Shown one piece after another: positions 51,752 to 59,635 of a stretch of DNA of 64,000 nucleotides. Source of the DNA: Flavobacterium araucananum (GTDB lineage: Bacteria > Bacteroidota > Bacteroidia > Flavobacteriales > Flavobacteriaceae); the NCBI RefSeq assembly GCF_002222055.1, contig NZ_MUGS01000011.1, positions 1 through 64,000 on the forward strand. Direction: 5' to 3'. Made by a program: the position numbers and the translations under genes. Position 1 is the stretch's first letter. Each line of letters begins with the position of its first letter. The notes under the pieces were generated by a model. That model ran no database searches. It was not told the DNA's origin and was given only the letters and a program-made list of their open reading frames with translations.

Positions 51752-54424
51752 CTAAAATTGTTGTCCAATAATAAAGTGAATTTCTTTACCGTGTGCTTTA
51801 GTTTCTCCCGGCTGAGGATCGAATCCGTAACCCCAGTCAATACCTAATAATCCAAATGCTGGCATGAATACACGTAAACCAACACCGGCAGAACGATTTA
51901 GATCAAATGGGTTGTATTCTTTAAAAGTTGGGTATGATGATCCAGCCTCTAAGAAAGCCAACGCATAGATGGACGCAGATGATTTTAATGTAATTGGATA
52001 ACGTAACTCCATAGAGAACTTATTATAAATAGTTGCTCCAATTTGCTCTCCTTTTGCATTTACAGGAGTCAATGAGTTATTTTCATAACCTCTTAACTGT
52101 ATTGTTTCTCTACCATCCATAGAGTAATTCGCCATTCCGTCTCCTCCTAAGTAAAAACGCTCAAATGGTACAACACCTCTTGATTGATCATAAGCACCTA
52201 AGAAACCAAACTCTGTCAAAGTTCTTAAAACTAATTTACCATAGATTTTAGTATACCAGTCTGCTTTAAATTTAATTTTATAGTATTCTAACCAGTTATA
52301 TTTCTTTTGATCGACTTTTCCCTGATCCGTATCAGCATTTGCATAATCAGATCCTACACTTGCATAACCTGATTGTCCATTTACAGTTTCAGTTTTTACA
52401 TAATCACCAGGATTAAGTGGCTGACCATCTATACCAGAAGTTGCTGTTCCTGTATATTGTGTTTTGTATTCTTTTTGATTTTGCAAATCTCCGTAATTAA
52501 CCCCGTTGAATAGCGAGTATGGAGGCGTAATTTTTGCCGAAATACTAAAGTCTGAACCGTAAGTTGGGAAAATCGGGTTAACCCCTTTATTACTTCTTGA
52601 AAGTCCAATTGTATACGCTAAGTTTCTTGATGCTCCGTTACCAAAAGTAAATAATCCTGTATTATAATTATTCAAATCATAATGTTGGTAACTTACAGAT
52701 TGTGACAATACAAAATAATCATCCGGCACAGTAAGACGTTTTGCTAAACCAACTTGTAAAGTCAGGATGTTAAAACTTTTACTTTTATCGACTGTTCTTG
52801 TCGCATAATTGTTTAAGAATTGTTTACTGTAAGAGATAGAAGAACTAAATTGTACAGGCTTTTTACCACCAAACCATGGTTCTGAGAATGATAAACTATA
52901 CGTTTGAAAATAGGTACTTCCTTGTAAACGAAGTGCTACTTTTTGACCATCTCCCATAGGCAATGGCTTATAAGATTCTTTGTTGAATAAGTTTCTTGCA
53001 GAGAAGTTGTTGAACGATAATCCTAATGTTCCAATGAAACCTCCGCCACCGTAACCTCCTTGAAGCTCGACCTGGCTGGATCCTTTTTCTACAACGTGGT
53101 ATTCGATATCTACAGTTCCTGCTCCGGCATCAACATTTTTGAATTTTGGATCAATAGCTTCAGGATCAAAGAATCCTAATTGTCCAATTTCACGAATAGT
53201 TCTTACCAATTGTTCTTTACTGTATTTTTCTCCTGGCTTAGTTCTAAGCTCACGGTAAATTACGTGGTCATTGGTTTTATCATTTCCTACAACAGATATT
53301 TTATTAAAATAGGCAATAGGACCTTCTGTAACTCTAATTTCAAAATCGATAGTATCGTTTACCGTTTTTACCTCTACAGCATTGATGTTAGAAAACAAAT
53401 AACCATTGTTTTGGTATAAGTTTGTAATATCTTCTGCATCAGGTTTTGTTTTGTCTGCAATACGTTTTTCAAGTAAAACACCATTATAGGTTTCTCCTTT
53501 TTTGATTCCTAAATAACGGTTTAATAATTGATCAGAATAAACGGTGTTTCCTAAGAATTTAATATTACCAAAGTAATATTTGTTTCCTTCTTCCATTTTA
53601 ATTTTGATAGCAAGCATATTTTTGTTCTTGTTATAAGTAACAGAATCATAAATAATACGAGCATCACGATATCCTTTTTCTTTGTAGGCAGCGACAACTT
53701 TTTCTAAGTCGGTTTTGTATTTTTCAGGAATAAATTTTGAAGATTTTAAAACACGAAAAATATTTTTTTGCTTGGTATCTTTCATGGCAGATCTCAATTG
53801 GTTTCCGCTAAGTTTTGTGTTACCAATAAAATCGATACTGCTAATCTTTACTTTATCACCTTTGTCTACCCGAACAAGCATGTTTACCTGATGTCCGTTT
53901 ATGGTATCAGGAGTATTTGTAATGGTAACTTTGGTGTTATAGTATCCTTCTTTTTTGTATTTGTTTTCGATGTAGTTTTTGGTCGTCGTGATTAAGTTTT
54001 CGTTGACAATTTTGTTTTTGGTCAAATTGTTGTCCTTGATTAATCCTTCGACTTTACTTTTCTTGATACCAACAAATTTTACTTCATTAAGTTTAGGAAG
54101 TTCAACAATATTTAAGTCAAGATAGATACTGTCATTTTCTACTTTATTTACATAAAAAGCAATTTCATCAAAAAGACCAAGTTTGCCCAGTTTTTTAATA
54201 GCACCACTAATTTCTTCACCTGGTACAGCTATTTCCTGTCCTTTTTGAAGACCTGAAAAGGTAACAACAGTTTGCTCATTGAAGCTTATTTTACCAACAA
54301 CAGAAACTTTAGCAAGAATGTATTTTTTTCCCTGATCAAAAGGAACTCTTTCTTGTGCTTTTATTTGAGAAAAACTACCCAAAAGAATTAGGGTAAAGAC
54401 TATTTGTATTCTTTTTTGTAACAC
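51752..54424 (-). CDS. bamA: BamA outer membrane protein assembly factor
   Basis: 890 residues from GTG 54424, 7 bases after the uppS stop; this start puts the signal peptide (RIQIVFTLILLGSFSQIKAQ) at the N-terminus, whereas an upstream in-frame start would place ~37 extra residues encoded within uppS before it. Five POTRA domains (about 30-440, for example VDKGDKVKISSIDFIGNTKL) precede a 16-strand barrel with the loop-6 motif LRGYENNSL and a terminal FIIGQQF. BamA inserts beta-barrel proteins, including the SprA and PorG type encoded here, into the outer membrane. Confidence 0.95.
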   Translation of the reverse strand: MLQKRIQIVFTLILLGSFSQIKAQERVPFDQGKKYILAKVSVVGKISFNEQTVVTFSGLQKGQEIAVPGEEISGAIKKLGKLGLFDEIAFYVNKVENDSIYLDLNIVELPKLNEVKFVGIKKSKVEGLIKDNNLTKNKIVNENLITTTKNYIENKYKKEGYYNTKVTITNTPDTINGHQVNMLVRVDKGDKVKISSIDFIGNTKLSGNQLRSAMKDTKQKNIFRVLKSSKFIPEKYKTDLEKVVAAYKEKGYRDARIIYDSVTYNKNKNMLAIKIKMEEGNKYYFGNIKFLGNTVYSDQLLNRYLGIKKGETYNGVLLEKRIADKTKPDAEDITNLYQNNGYLFSNINAVEVKTVNDTIDFEIRVTEGPIAYFNKISVVGNDKTNDHVIYRELRTKPGEKYSKEQLVRTIREIGQLGFFDPEAIDPKFKNVDAGAGTVDIEYHVVEKGSSQVELQGGYGGGGFIGTLGLSFNNFSARNLFNKESYKPLPMGDGQKVALRLQGSTYFQTYSLSFSEPWFGGKKPVQFSSSISYSKQFLNNYATRTVDKSKSFNILTLQVGLAKRLTVPDDYFVLSQSVSYQHYDLNNYNTGLFTFGNGASRNLAYTIGLSRSNKGVNPIFPTYGSDFSISAKITPPYSLFNGVNYGDLQNQKEYKTQYTGTATSGIDGQPLNPGDYVKTETVNGQSGYASVGSDYANADTDQGKVDQKKYNWLEYYKIKFKADWYTKIYGKLVLRTLTEFGFLGAYDQSRGVVPFERFYLGGDGMANYSMDGRETIQLRGYENNSLTPVNAKGEQIGATIYNKFSMELRYPITLKSSASIYALAFLEAGSSYPTFKEYNPFDLNRSAGVGLRVFMPAFGLLGIDWGYGFDPQPGETKAHGKEIHFIIGQQF

Positions 54425-54431
54425 TAAAATA

Positions 54432-55172
54432 TTATTTAATTTGTTCACTGGTTTTTCCAAATCTACGTTCTCTTTTTTGATAACTAATAATAGCCTCATA
54501 TAAATCTTGATCTTTAAAGTCTGGCCACAAGACATTAGTAAAATATAGTTCTGCGTAGGCTATCTGCCACAGCAAAAAATTACTTATTCTATGTTCTCCA
54601 CTTGTTCGTATTAATAAATCTACGTCAGGTAAATTTTGCGTGTAAAGATGCTCATTTATAATTGAATCGTCAATAGCGTCTATTGAAATTATATTATTTT
54701 TAACTTTATCACTGATGATTCTCACAGCATTTACCAATTCTTCTCGTGATCCGTAACTTAAAGCAAGGGTTAAGGTAAGTCGGGTATTATTTTTTGTTTT
54801 GTCGATTACATCCAAAAGCTCTTTTTGAGCTGATTTTGGTAATTTATCAATATTTCCAATTGCGTTAAGCTTGATATTGTTTTCTTCTAATGTAATAAGT
54901 TCTTTTTTTAATGAATTGATTAGTATTTTCATTAAAGTATCAACTTCTAATTTAGGACGATTCCAGTTTTCTGTCGAAAAAGCGTACAAAGTCAAATACT
55001 CGATGCCAAGTTTAGCACAAGTCTTAATTGTTTTTTTTACAGATTTTGTTCCGTTTTCGTGACCAAATGCCCTTAAAAAACCTTGTTGTTTTGCCCAACG
55101 ACCATTTCCGTCCATAATAATGGCCAAATGTTTGGGTAAGTTTGTTTGATCTATAGAGTCTAGTAAATTCAT
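54432..55172 (-). CDS. uppS: Isoprenyl (undecaprenyl) diphosphate synthase
   Basis: 246 residues from ATG 55172, four bases past the porG stop; an upstream TTG would put twelve residues inside porG. cis-Prenyltransferase motifs: HLAIIMDGNGRWAKQQG (catalytic D21), TLYAFSTENWNRP, and near the C-terminus DLLIRTSGEHRISNFLLWQ and YTE-type region (ELYFTNVLWPDF). It makes the C55 lipid carrier for peptidoglycan, O-antigen and other envelope polymers. Part of the porG-uppS-bamA operon. Confidence 0.95.
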   Translation of the reverse strand: MNLLDSIDQTNLPKHLAIIMDGNGRWAKQQGFLRAFGHENGTKSVKKTIKTCAKLGIEYLTLYAFSTENWNRPKLEVDTLMKILINSLKKELITLEENNIKLNAIGNIDKLPKSAQKELLDVIDKTKNNTRLTLTLALSYGSREELVNAVRIISDKVKNNIISIDAIDDSIINEHLYTQNLPDVDLLIRTSGEHRISNFLLWQIAYAELYFTNVLWPDFKDQDLYEAIISYQKRERRFGKTSEQIK

Positions 55173-55176
55173 TTTA

Positions 55177-55860
55177 TTATTCTGCGCAATAGCAAGGTTT
55201 TTGTCCAAAGGTATACGTTAAAGTGATACCTGAAAAGACATACCAGTCATTATTATTTAAATTTCCAAAATGCAATGGTTTATAATTAGCATTGCTTGGG
55301 TTACTTCCGTCGATATTGTCTGTAAAGGTGTAGCGGGCTCCAACTTCGGCACCCAAAACCCAATGAGGTGCTATATTCGATTTGATTCCTAATGTTATAG
55401 GTATGGCAACAGAACCTGAACTTTTGTCTTTTTTGGTTTGTCCTCCTAATATGTATAACTCATCGTACATGAAGTAACTTAATCCGGAGTATATATAAGG
55501 AGTAATTTTTGGATGATAATCATGAAGATTAAAGTCGAAAAAATTAAACTCTAAACCGGCAGAAAGCTCTTTTACAGTGTTTTCAAAACTATAGCCTCTT
55601 CTGTTTCTTCCTGTTTCTTTCGAATCGAAGTCATTTCCTGCAATAGTAGATTGTGTGTAGGAGAAGCGATACGAATGACGCGGGCTTTTATTCCATTTGT
55701 ACAAGATACCAAAAGCCAGTTTTTCAGGAGCAATATAAGTTGTACTTCCTACGTCGCCTACATAGTTACTTCCGCCAAGAAAAACACCAATCTCATTGAT
55801 TTGAGCGTTTAGTGTAATAAAGGGGATAAAACATAACAATAAATTAAAAATTTTCTTCAT
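55177..55860 (-). CDS. porG: PorG-like T9SS outer membrane protein (DUF6089)
   Basis: 227 residues, signal peptide ending TLNAQ|INEI. An eight-strand barrel is suggested by INEIGVFLGGSNYVGDVG, PRHSYRFSYTQSTIAGND, GLEFNFFDFNLHDY and the C-terminal ITLTYTFGQKPCYCAE. These match PorG/DUF6089, the outer membrane barrel that docks the PorK/PorN ring of type IX secretion. The order porG-uppS-bamA with a good promoter upstream is common in Flavobacteriia as I recall. The CxC near the end may interact with PorK. Confidence 0.88.
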   Translation of the reverse strand: MKKIFNLLLCFIPFITLNAQINEIGVFLGGSNYVGDVGSTTYIAPEKLAFGILYKWNKSPRHSYRFSYTQSTIAGNDFDSKETGRNRRGYSFENTVKELSAGLEFNFFDFNLHDYHPKITPYIYSGLSYFMYDELYILGGQTKKDKSSGSVAIPITLGIKSNIAPHWVLGAEVGARYTFTDNIDGSNPSNANYKPLHFGNLNNNDWYVFSGITLTYTFGQKPCYCAE

Positions 55861-55878
55861 TTAATTCAAAATTGCGTG

Positions 55879-55907
55879 CAAATATAATAATTATCAATAC
55901 GAATCAA
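55879..55907 (-). promoter_or_regulatory. Promoter of the porG-uppS-bamA operon
   Basis: The minus strand shows TTG (55907-55905), an 18-base spacer, then TATATTTG (55886-55879), the best complete Bacteroidota promoter in the window, 18 bases before the porG ATG. Confidence 0.78.
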
Positions 55908-56033
55908 CGTTCCTTTAGTTAAATGTGCTTTTTTTTCAATTTACAATATGATTTTGAGACATTTAATGATGATTCAATACATGCAGAACGGCAAAAAGTG
56001 CTATTATCGTATAGTGGTGAATCAGAAAAAGAC

Positions 56034-56921
56034 TTAATTTCTTTTATCTTCTCCCCAAAGCAATTTATTTCTTAAGGTTTTCAGGAAAGTTTCGCCAGGA
56101 ATTTCGATCATCTTTATTTTAAAGTCAGTTTTGCTAATCGTTAAAACAGACTCGTTTCGTACAGAAGCAATTCTGGAATCTAACGAAATTAAATATTGGT
56201 CTTCTCGTCCTGAAACACGAAGTTTTATCTCTGTGTTATCCGGAATAACTAGTGGTCTGGCGTTTAGATTATGAGGAGCTATTGGTGTAATTACTAAACT
56301 TTCGACATTTGGGGTTAATATAGGACCTCCGCAACTCAACGAATATCCTGTAGAGCCTGTTGGGGTAGAAATAATCAAACCATCTGCCCAATACGAATTC
56401 AAATATTCATTGTTTAAATACGTATCAACTGTAATCATCGATGTCGTATCTTTTCGGCTTACCGTAACTTCGTTCATTGCAAAATTCAGGTCATTCTCTA
56501 TAGCGTCATTCTTGGGGGCGCAAGTTATACTTAGCAATGTTCTCTCAGAAATCGTGTAATTTTTGTCAATAACAAACTGCAAAAAGTTGTCAATACTTTC
56601 TTTTGGCACAGTAGCCAGAAAGCCCAATCTTCCTGCATTGATTCCTAATATAGGTATTCCGGAATTGCGAACTAAAGTTGCCGCTCTCAAAATTGTCCCG
56701 TCACCACCAATACTAATTAGCATTTCGTAGCTATTATCCAAAGAGGTACTTACTGAAAAAGTTTCGTATTCTTTTTTTACGAGTTGCTTTTCGTGTAGCA
56801 TTTCCAGAAAATTCTCTTCAATTACCATTTCGACATTATTGGTTTTGAAAAAGGAAAAAATGTCTTTTATGATAGGCTCGGTACTGTTTTGATAATATTG
56901 TCCGTAAATAGCTATTTTCAT
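56034..56921 (-). CDS. nadK: NAD kinase
   Basis: 295 residues, N-terminal KIAIYGQYYQ strand and the NAD kinase signature ISIGGDGTILRAATLVRNSG (catalytic D74), INAGRLGFLA, then the conserved TPTGSTGYSLSCGGPIL and TPIAPHNLNARPLVIPD segments. It phosphorylates NAD to NADP, the sole source of NADP. It is about 170 bases ahead of porG in the same direction, with a separate porG promoter between. Confidence 0.95.
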   Translation of the reverse strand: MKIAIYGQYYQNSTEPIIKDIFSFFKTNNVEMVIEENFLEMLHEKQLVKKEYETFSVSTSLDNSYEMLISIGGDGTILRAATLVRNSGIPILGINAGRLGFLATVPKESIDNFLQFVIDKNYTISERTLLSITCAPKNDAIENDLNFAMNEVTVSRKDTTSMITVDTYLNNEYLNSYWADGLIISTPTGSTGYSLSCGGPILTPNVESLVITPIAPHNLNARPLVIPDNTEIKLRVSGREDQYLISLDSRIASVRNESVLTISKTDFKIKMIEIPGETFLKTLRNKLLWGEDKRN

Positions 56922-56929
56922 TTTTTAAA

Positions 56930-57036
56930 ATTAGATAATGAGGCAATTAGATAATGTGGCAATTCGAAAATTCGACACTGTTTAAATTAGAGGAACCAAT
57001 AAATTATCTGATCTTCTAATTGGCACATTTTCTAAT
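56930..57036. repeat. Inverted-repeat element with tandem 16-mers (ATTAGATAATG type)
   Basis: Two tandem near-identical 16-mers (ATTAGATAATGAGGCA at 56930-56945, ATTAGATAATGTGGCA at 56946-56961) form the left arm; the reverse complement of the right arm (57002-57036) begins ATTAGAAAATGTGCCAATTA. It occupies the whole gap between nadK and the CBS gene. It looks like a dispersed Flavobacterium intergenic repeat. Confidence 0.7.
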
Positions 57037-57040
57037 CGTA

Positions 57041-57700
57041 CTATATATTAAGGTATTTGTCTAAGTAATCTGAGCGCTCTTTCAAGCTGTTGATGTAAGC
57101 ATCTTCCTGATGTTCAGAAATGATTTCATAGCCATATCTTCTATAGGTCTGAATAATTTCATTCATGGGGCCAACACCAATCTTTACGGTAATCTGAACA
57201 TTTTCTAAATCAGCTTCGGATACAAAACAGCCCAGAATTTTGCCATTATTGCTTTCTACAATCTGAGTTACCTGACCCATAGAATAATCTAAAAGGCCTT
57301 TTTGAACAATAATAATCCCGCCCTGTTCCTTTAAAAATGGAGTTTCCTGAAAAAATTTCATGATATCTTCCATTTCATAATATCCCGTGTAGGTATTATT
57401 CTCGTCAAGAACCGGAATTATATTGGTATGGTTTTTAGCAAAAACTTCTAAAACGTCAAGCCAAATCATTGATTTTCGGGCAAAAAAACGTTCTAATGTG
57501 TATTTGTAATCAATGACCTTTTTGTCCGTATCAAAAGTTTCAACATCATCAGAGGCGATACTTCCAATGAAAATTCCGTTTTCCAGAACCGGAAAATGCG
57601 AAAAATTCAAATCAGCAAAGAAGTCCTGAACCGATGCTATCGTTTCCTGACTGTCTATCGCTCTGAAATCATTGGTGATATAGTTTATAATTTCTGTCAT
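57041..57700 (-). CDS. CBS-pair domain protein (219 aa)
   Basis: Two CBS motifs (about 1-60 and 75-130; FSHFPVLENGIFIGSIASDDV and NIIPVLDENNTYTGYYEMEDIM), followed by an ACT-like segment (about 140-210; GGIIIVQKGLLDYSMGQVTQIV, VQITVKIG). CBS pairs bind adenosyl ligands; the C-terminal domain may sense a small molecule as well. It lies next to nadK and faces away from pdxJ, a gene order I recall in many Flavobacteriia, but its partner is unknown. Confidence 0.88.
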   Translation of the reverse strand: MTEIINYITNDFRAIDSQETIASVQDFFADLNFSHFPVLENGIFIGSIASDDVETFDTDKKVIDYKYTLERFFARKSMIWLDVLEVFAKNHTNIIPVLDENNTYTGYYEMEDIMKFFQETPFLKEQGGIIIVQKGLLDYSMGQVTQIVESNNGKILGCFVSEADLENVQITVKIGVGPMNEIIQTYRRYGYEIISEHQEDAYINSLKERSDYLDKYLNI

Positions 57701-57766
57701 AAATCTCTAAAGGATATTTCATGCAAAATAATCAAAAAATAGCAAAAACTGCTACGTTTTACTTTG

Positions 57767-57774
57767 TATTTTTG
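57767..57774 (+). promoter_or_regulatory. -7 promoter element of pdxJ
   Basis: TATTTTTG matches TAnnTTTG, 42 bases before the ATG at 57817. Confidence 0.62.
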
Positions 57775-57816
57775 TCGTAACAAATATAGTGTTACTAGAA
57801 TTAATTATCTATTTAT

Positions 57817-58530
57817 ATGACAAAGTTAAGTGTAAATATCAATAAAATTGCAACCCTTCGAAATGCACGTGGAGGAAATGTTCCGGATTTATTAAAAGTG
57901 GCGACCGATATTCAGAAATTCGGCGGACAAGGAATCACCATTCACCCACGTCCGGACGAACGCCATATTCGTTATCAGGATGCCCGTGATCTCAAAGAAA
58001 TCGTTTATACCGAATATAATATTGAAGGAAATCCTCAGCATAATTTTATCGATCTGGTTTTAGAATGTAAGCCAACACAAGTAACATTGGTTCCGGATGC
58101 CATTGGTGCTATTACCTCTTCGGCAGGTTGGGATACTCTAAAAAATCAAGATTATCTTACAGAAGTAATTCAGGAGTTTCAGCGAAACGGAATCAGAACG
58201 TCGATTTTTGTAGATCCTGTTCTGGAAATTATCGAAGGAGCCAAAAAAACAGGCACAGATCGAATCGAATTGTATACCGAAGCTTTTGCACATCAATATG
58301 ATTTAGGAAATAAAAACGGAATCGATCCTTATATTAAAGCGGCAGAATTGGCAAACGAATTAGGATTGGGCATAAATGCAGGTCACGACTTAAGTTTAGA
58401 CAACATTCAGTTTTTTAAACAAAATATTCCCGGTTTATTAGAGGTTTCTATTGGGCACGCTTTGATTTCAGAAGCACTTTATCTTGGTTTGGATAATGTA
58501 GTCAATATGTATTTGAATAAATTGAAGTAA
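57817..58530 (+). CDS. pdxJ: Pyridoxine 5'-phosphate synthase
   Basis: 237 residues, full length for PdxJ. LSVNINKIATLRNARGG at the start, GITIHPRPDERHIRYQDARD in the active site, GNPQHNFIDLVLECKP, and the C-terminal LEVSIGHALISEALYLGL are diagnostic. It condenses 1-deoxyxylulose-5-phosphate with 3-amino-2-oxopropyl phosphate, the last ring-forming step of the DXP-dependent vitamin B6 pathway. Confidence 0.96.
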   Translation: MTKLSVNINKIATLRNARGGNVPDLLKVATDIQKFGGQGITIHPRPDERHIRYQDARDLKEIVYTEYNIEGNPQHNFIDLVLECKPTQVTLVPDAIGAITSSAGWDTLKNQDYLTEVIQEFQRNGIRTSIFVDPVLEIIEGAKKTGTDRIELYTEAFAHQYDLGNKNGIDPYIKAAELANELGLGINAGHDLSLDNIQFFKQNIPGLLEVSIGHALISEALYLGLDNVVNMYLNKLK

Positions 58531-58564
58531 GATGTCGTAATTTCCATAATCTAAATACTTGATA

Positions 58565-59545
58565 ATGCTTATAGATCAGTCTTCTTTGTTTTCTGAGGTT
58601 AAGGAAATCATTCTTCAATCTCGGCAGCGCGTTTTCAGAATCGCAAATTCTACATTATTAGAAACCTACTGGCAAATAGGGAAATTAATAATCGAAAATG
58701 AGCAACAGGGTAAGGAACGTGCTGATTATGGAAAAGCTGTATTGAAGAATCTTGCAAAAGAACTCACGCTTGAATTTGGAAAAGGATTTGATGATAGTAA
58801 TCTCAGGAATATGCGTTCTTTTTATAAAACATTTCCAATTCGTGACGCATTGCGTCACGAATTGAGTTGGACACATTATAGATTATTATCCCGATTAGAT
58901 TCTAAAGCGAAAAGTCTATATTATTTACAAGAAAGCATTCATAATAACTGGAATAGCAGAACGTTACAGAGACAAATAAATTCATTGGCATTTGAACGTG
59001 TATTGGAGCATAAAGCTGTTGAATCAAATCCTGAAACTATTGAGAATTTAATAAAAGATCCTTATATTTTTGAATTTTTAGGATTAACAGCTGATGTAAA
59101 AAATTCTGAACGGAAGATAGAAACAGCTATAATAAATCATTTACAGCAATTTTTATTAGAATTTGGTAAGGGTTTCGCTTTTGTGGCAAGACAGCAACAT
59201 ATTGTAACTGATACCTCAGATTTTTATATTGATTTAGTGTTTTACAATTATATATTAAAATGTTTTGTAATTATTGATCTTAAAACAGGGTCTTTGTCGC
59301 ATCAGGATATTGGTCAAATTGATATGTATGTTCGTATGTATGATGATTTGAAGAAAAGTGAATCAGATCAACCAACTATTGGGATATTACTTTGTTCTGA
59401 AAAAGATGAGACAATTGTAAAATATTCTGTTTTGGCAGATAAAAAAAGTATTTTTGCAAGTCAGTATTTGTTGTATATGCCTAAAGAAGAAGATTTAAAG
59501 GCTTTAATTGAAGCGGATATTCAAAGATTCGAACTTGATAATTAG
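58565..59545 (+). CDS. YhcG/DUF1016-type PD-(D/E)XK nuclease-domain protein
   Basis: 326 residues from ATG 58565 (a TTG two codons earlier is possible). The N-terminal DUF1016 helical region (about 1-165; LETYWQIGKLIIENEQQGKE, WTHYRLLSRL) is followed by the C-terminal PD-(D/E)XK domain (about 175-320). This keeps LLEFGKGFAFVARQQHI, the acidic D in DTSDFYIDLVFYN, and VIIDLKTG (D-x-K catalytic pair). The family often sits near type I restriction or Rhs loci and is variably present among strains, but no restriction genes are here. Whether it cleaves DNA or binds it is unknown. Confidence 0.9.
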   Translation: MLIDQSSLFSEVKEIILQSRQRVFRIANSTLLETYWQIGKLIIENEQQGKERADYGKAVLKNLAKELTLEFGKGFDDSNLRNMRSFYKTFPIRDALRHELSWTHYRLLSRLDSKAKSLYYLQESIHNNWNSRTLQRQINSLAFERVLEHKAVESNPETIENLIKDPYIFEFLGLTADVKNSERKIETAIINHLQQFLLEFGKGFAFVARQQHIVTDTSDFYIDLVFYNYILKCFVIIDLKTGSLSHQDIGQIDMYVRMYDDLKKSESDQPTIGILLCSEKDETIVKYSVLADKKSIFASQYLLYMPKEEDLKALIEADIQRFELDN

Positions 59546-59635
59546 AAAAGAGAGGCAATTATAAAATAAAGCAAAATAACCTTTAGAAAATTGATTTATA
59601 ATTGTTTACTTTCGCACTTTTCTTATTAAAATAAA

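Noticed and set aside
54425-54535. Longer BamA start inside uppS
   Set aside because: It would put about 37 residues before the signal peptide; the GTG at 54424 fits better.
58559-59545. Complete type I restriction locus around the YhcG-type gene
   Set aside because: Neighbours are pdxJ and a TonB receptor; no hsd genes are seen.
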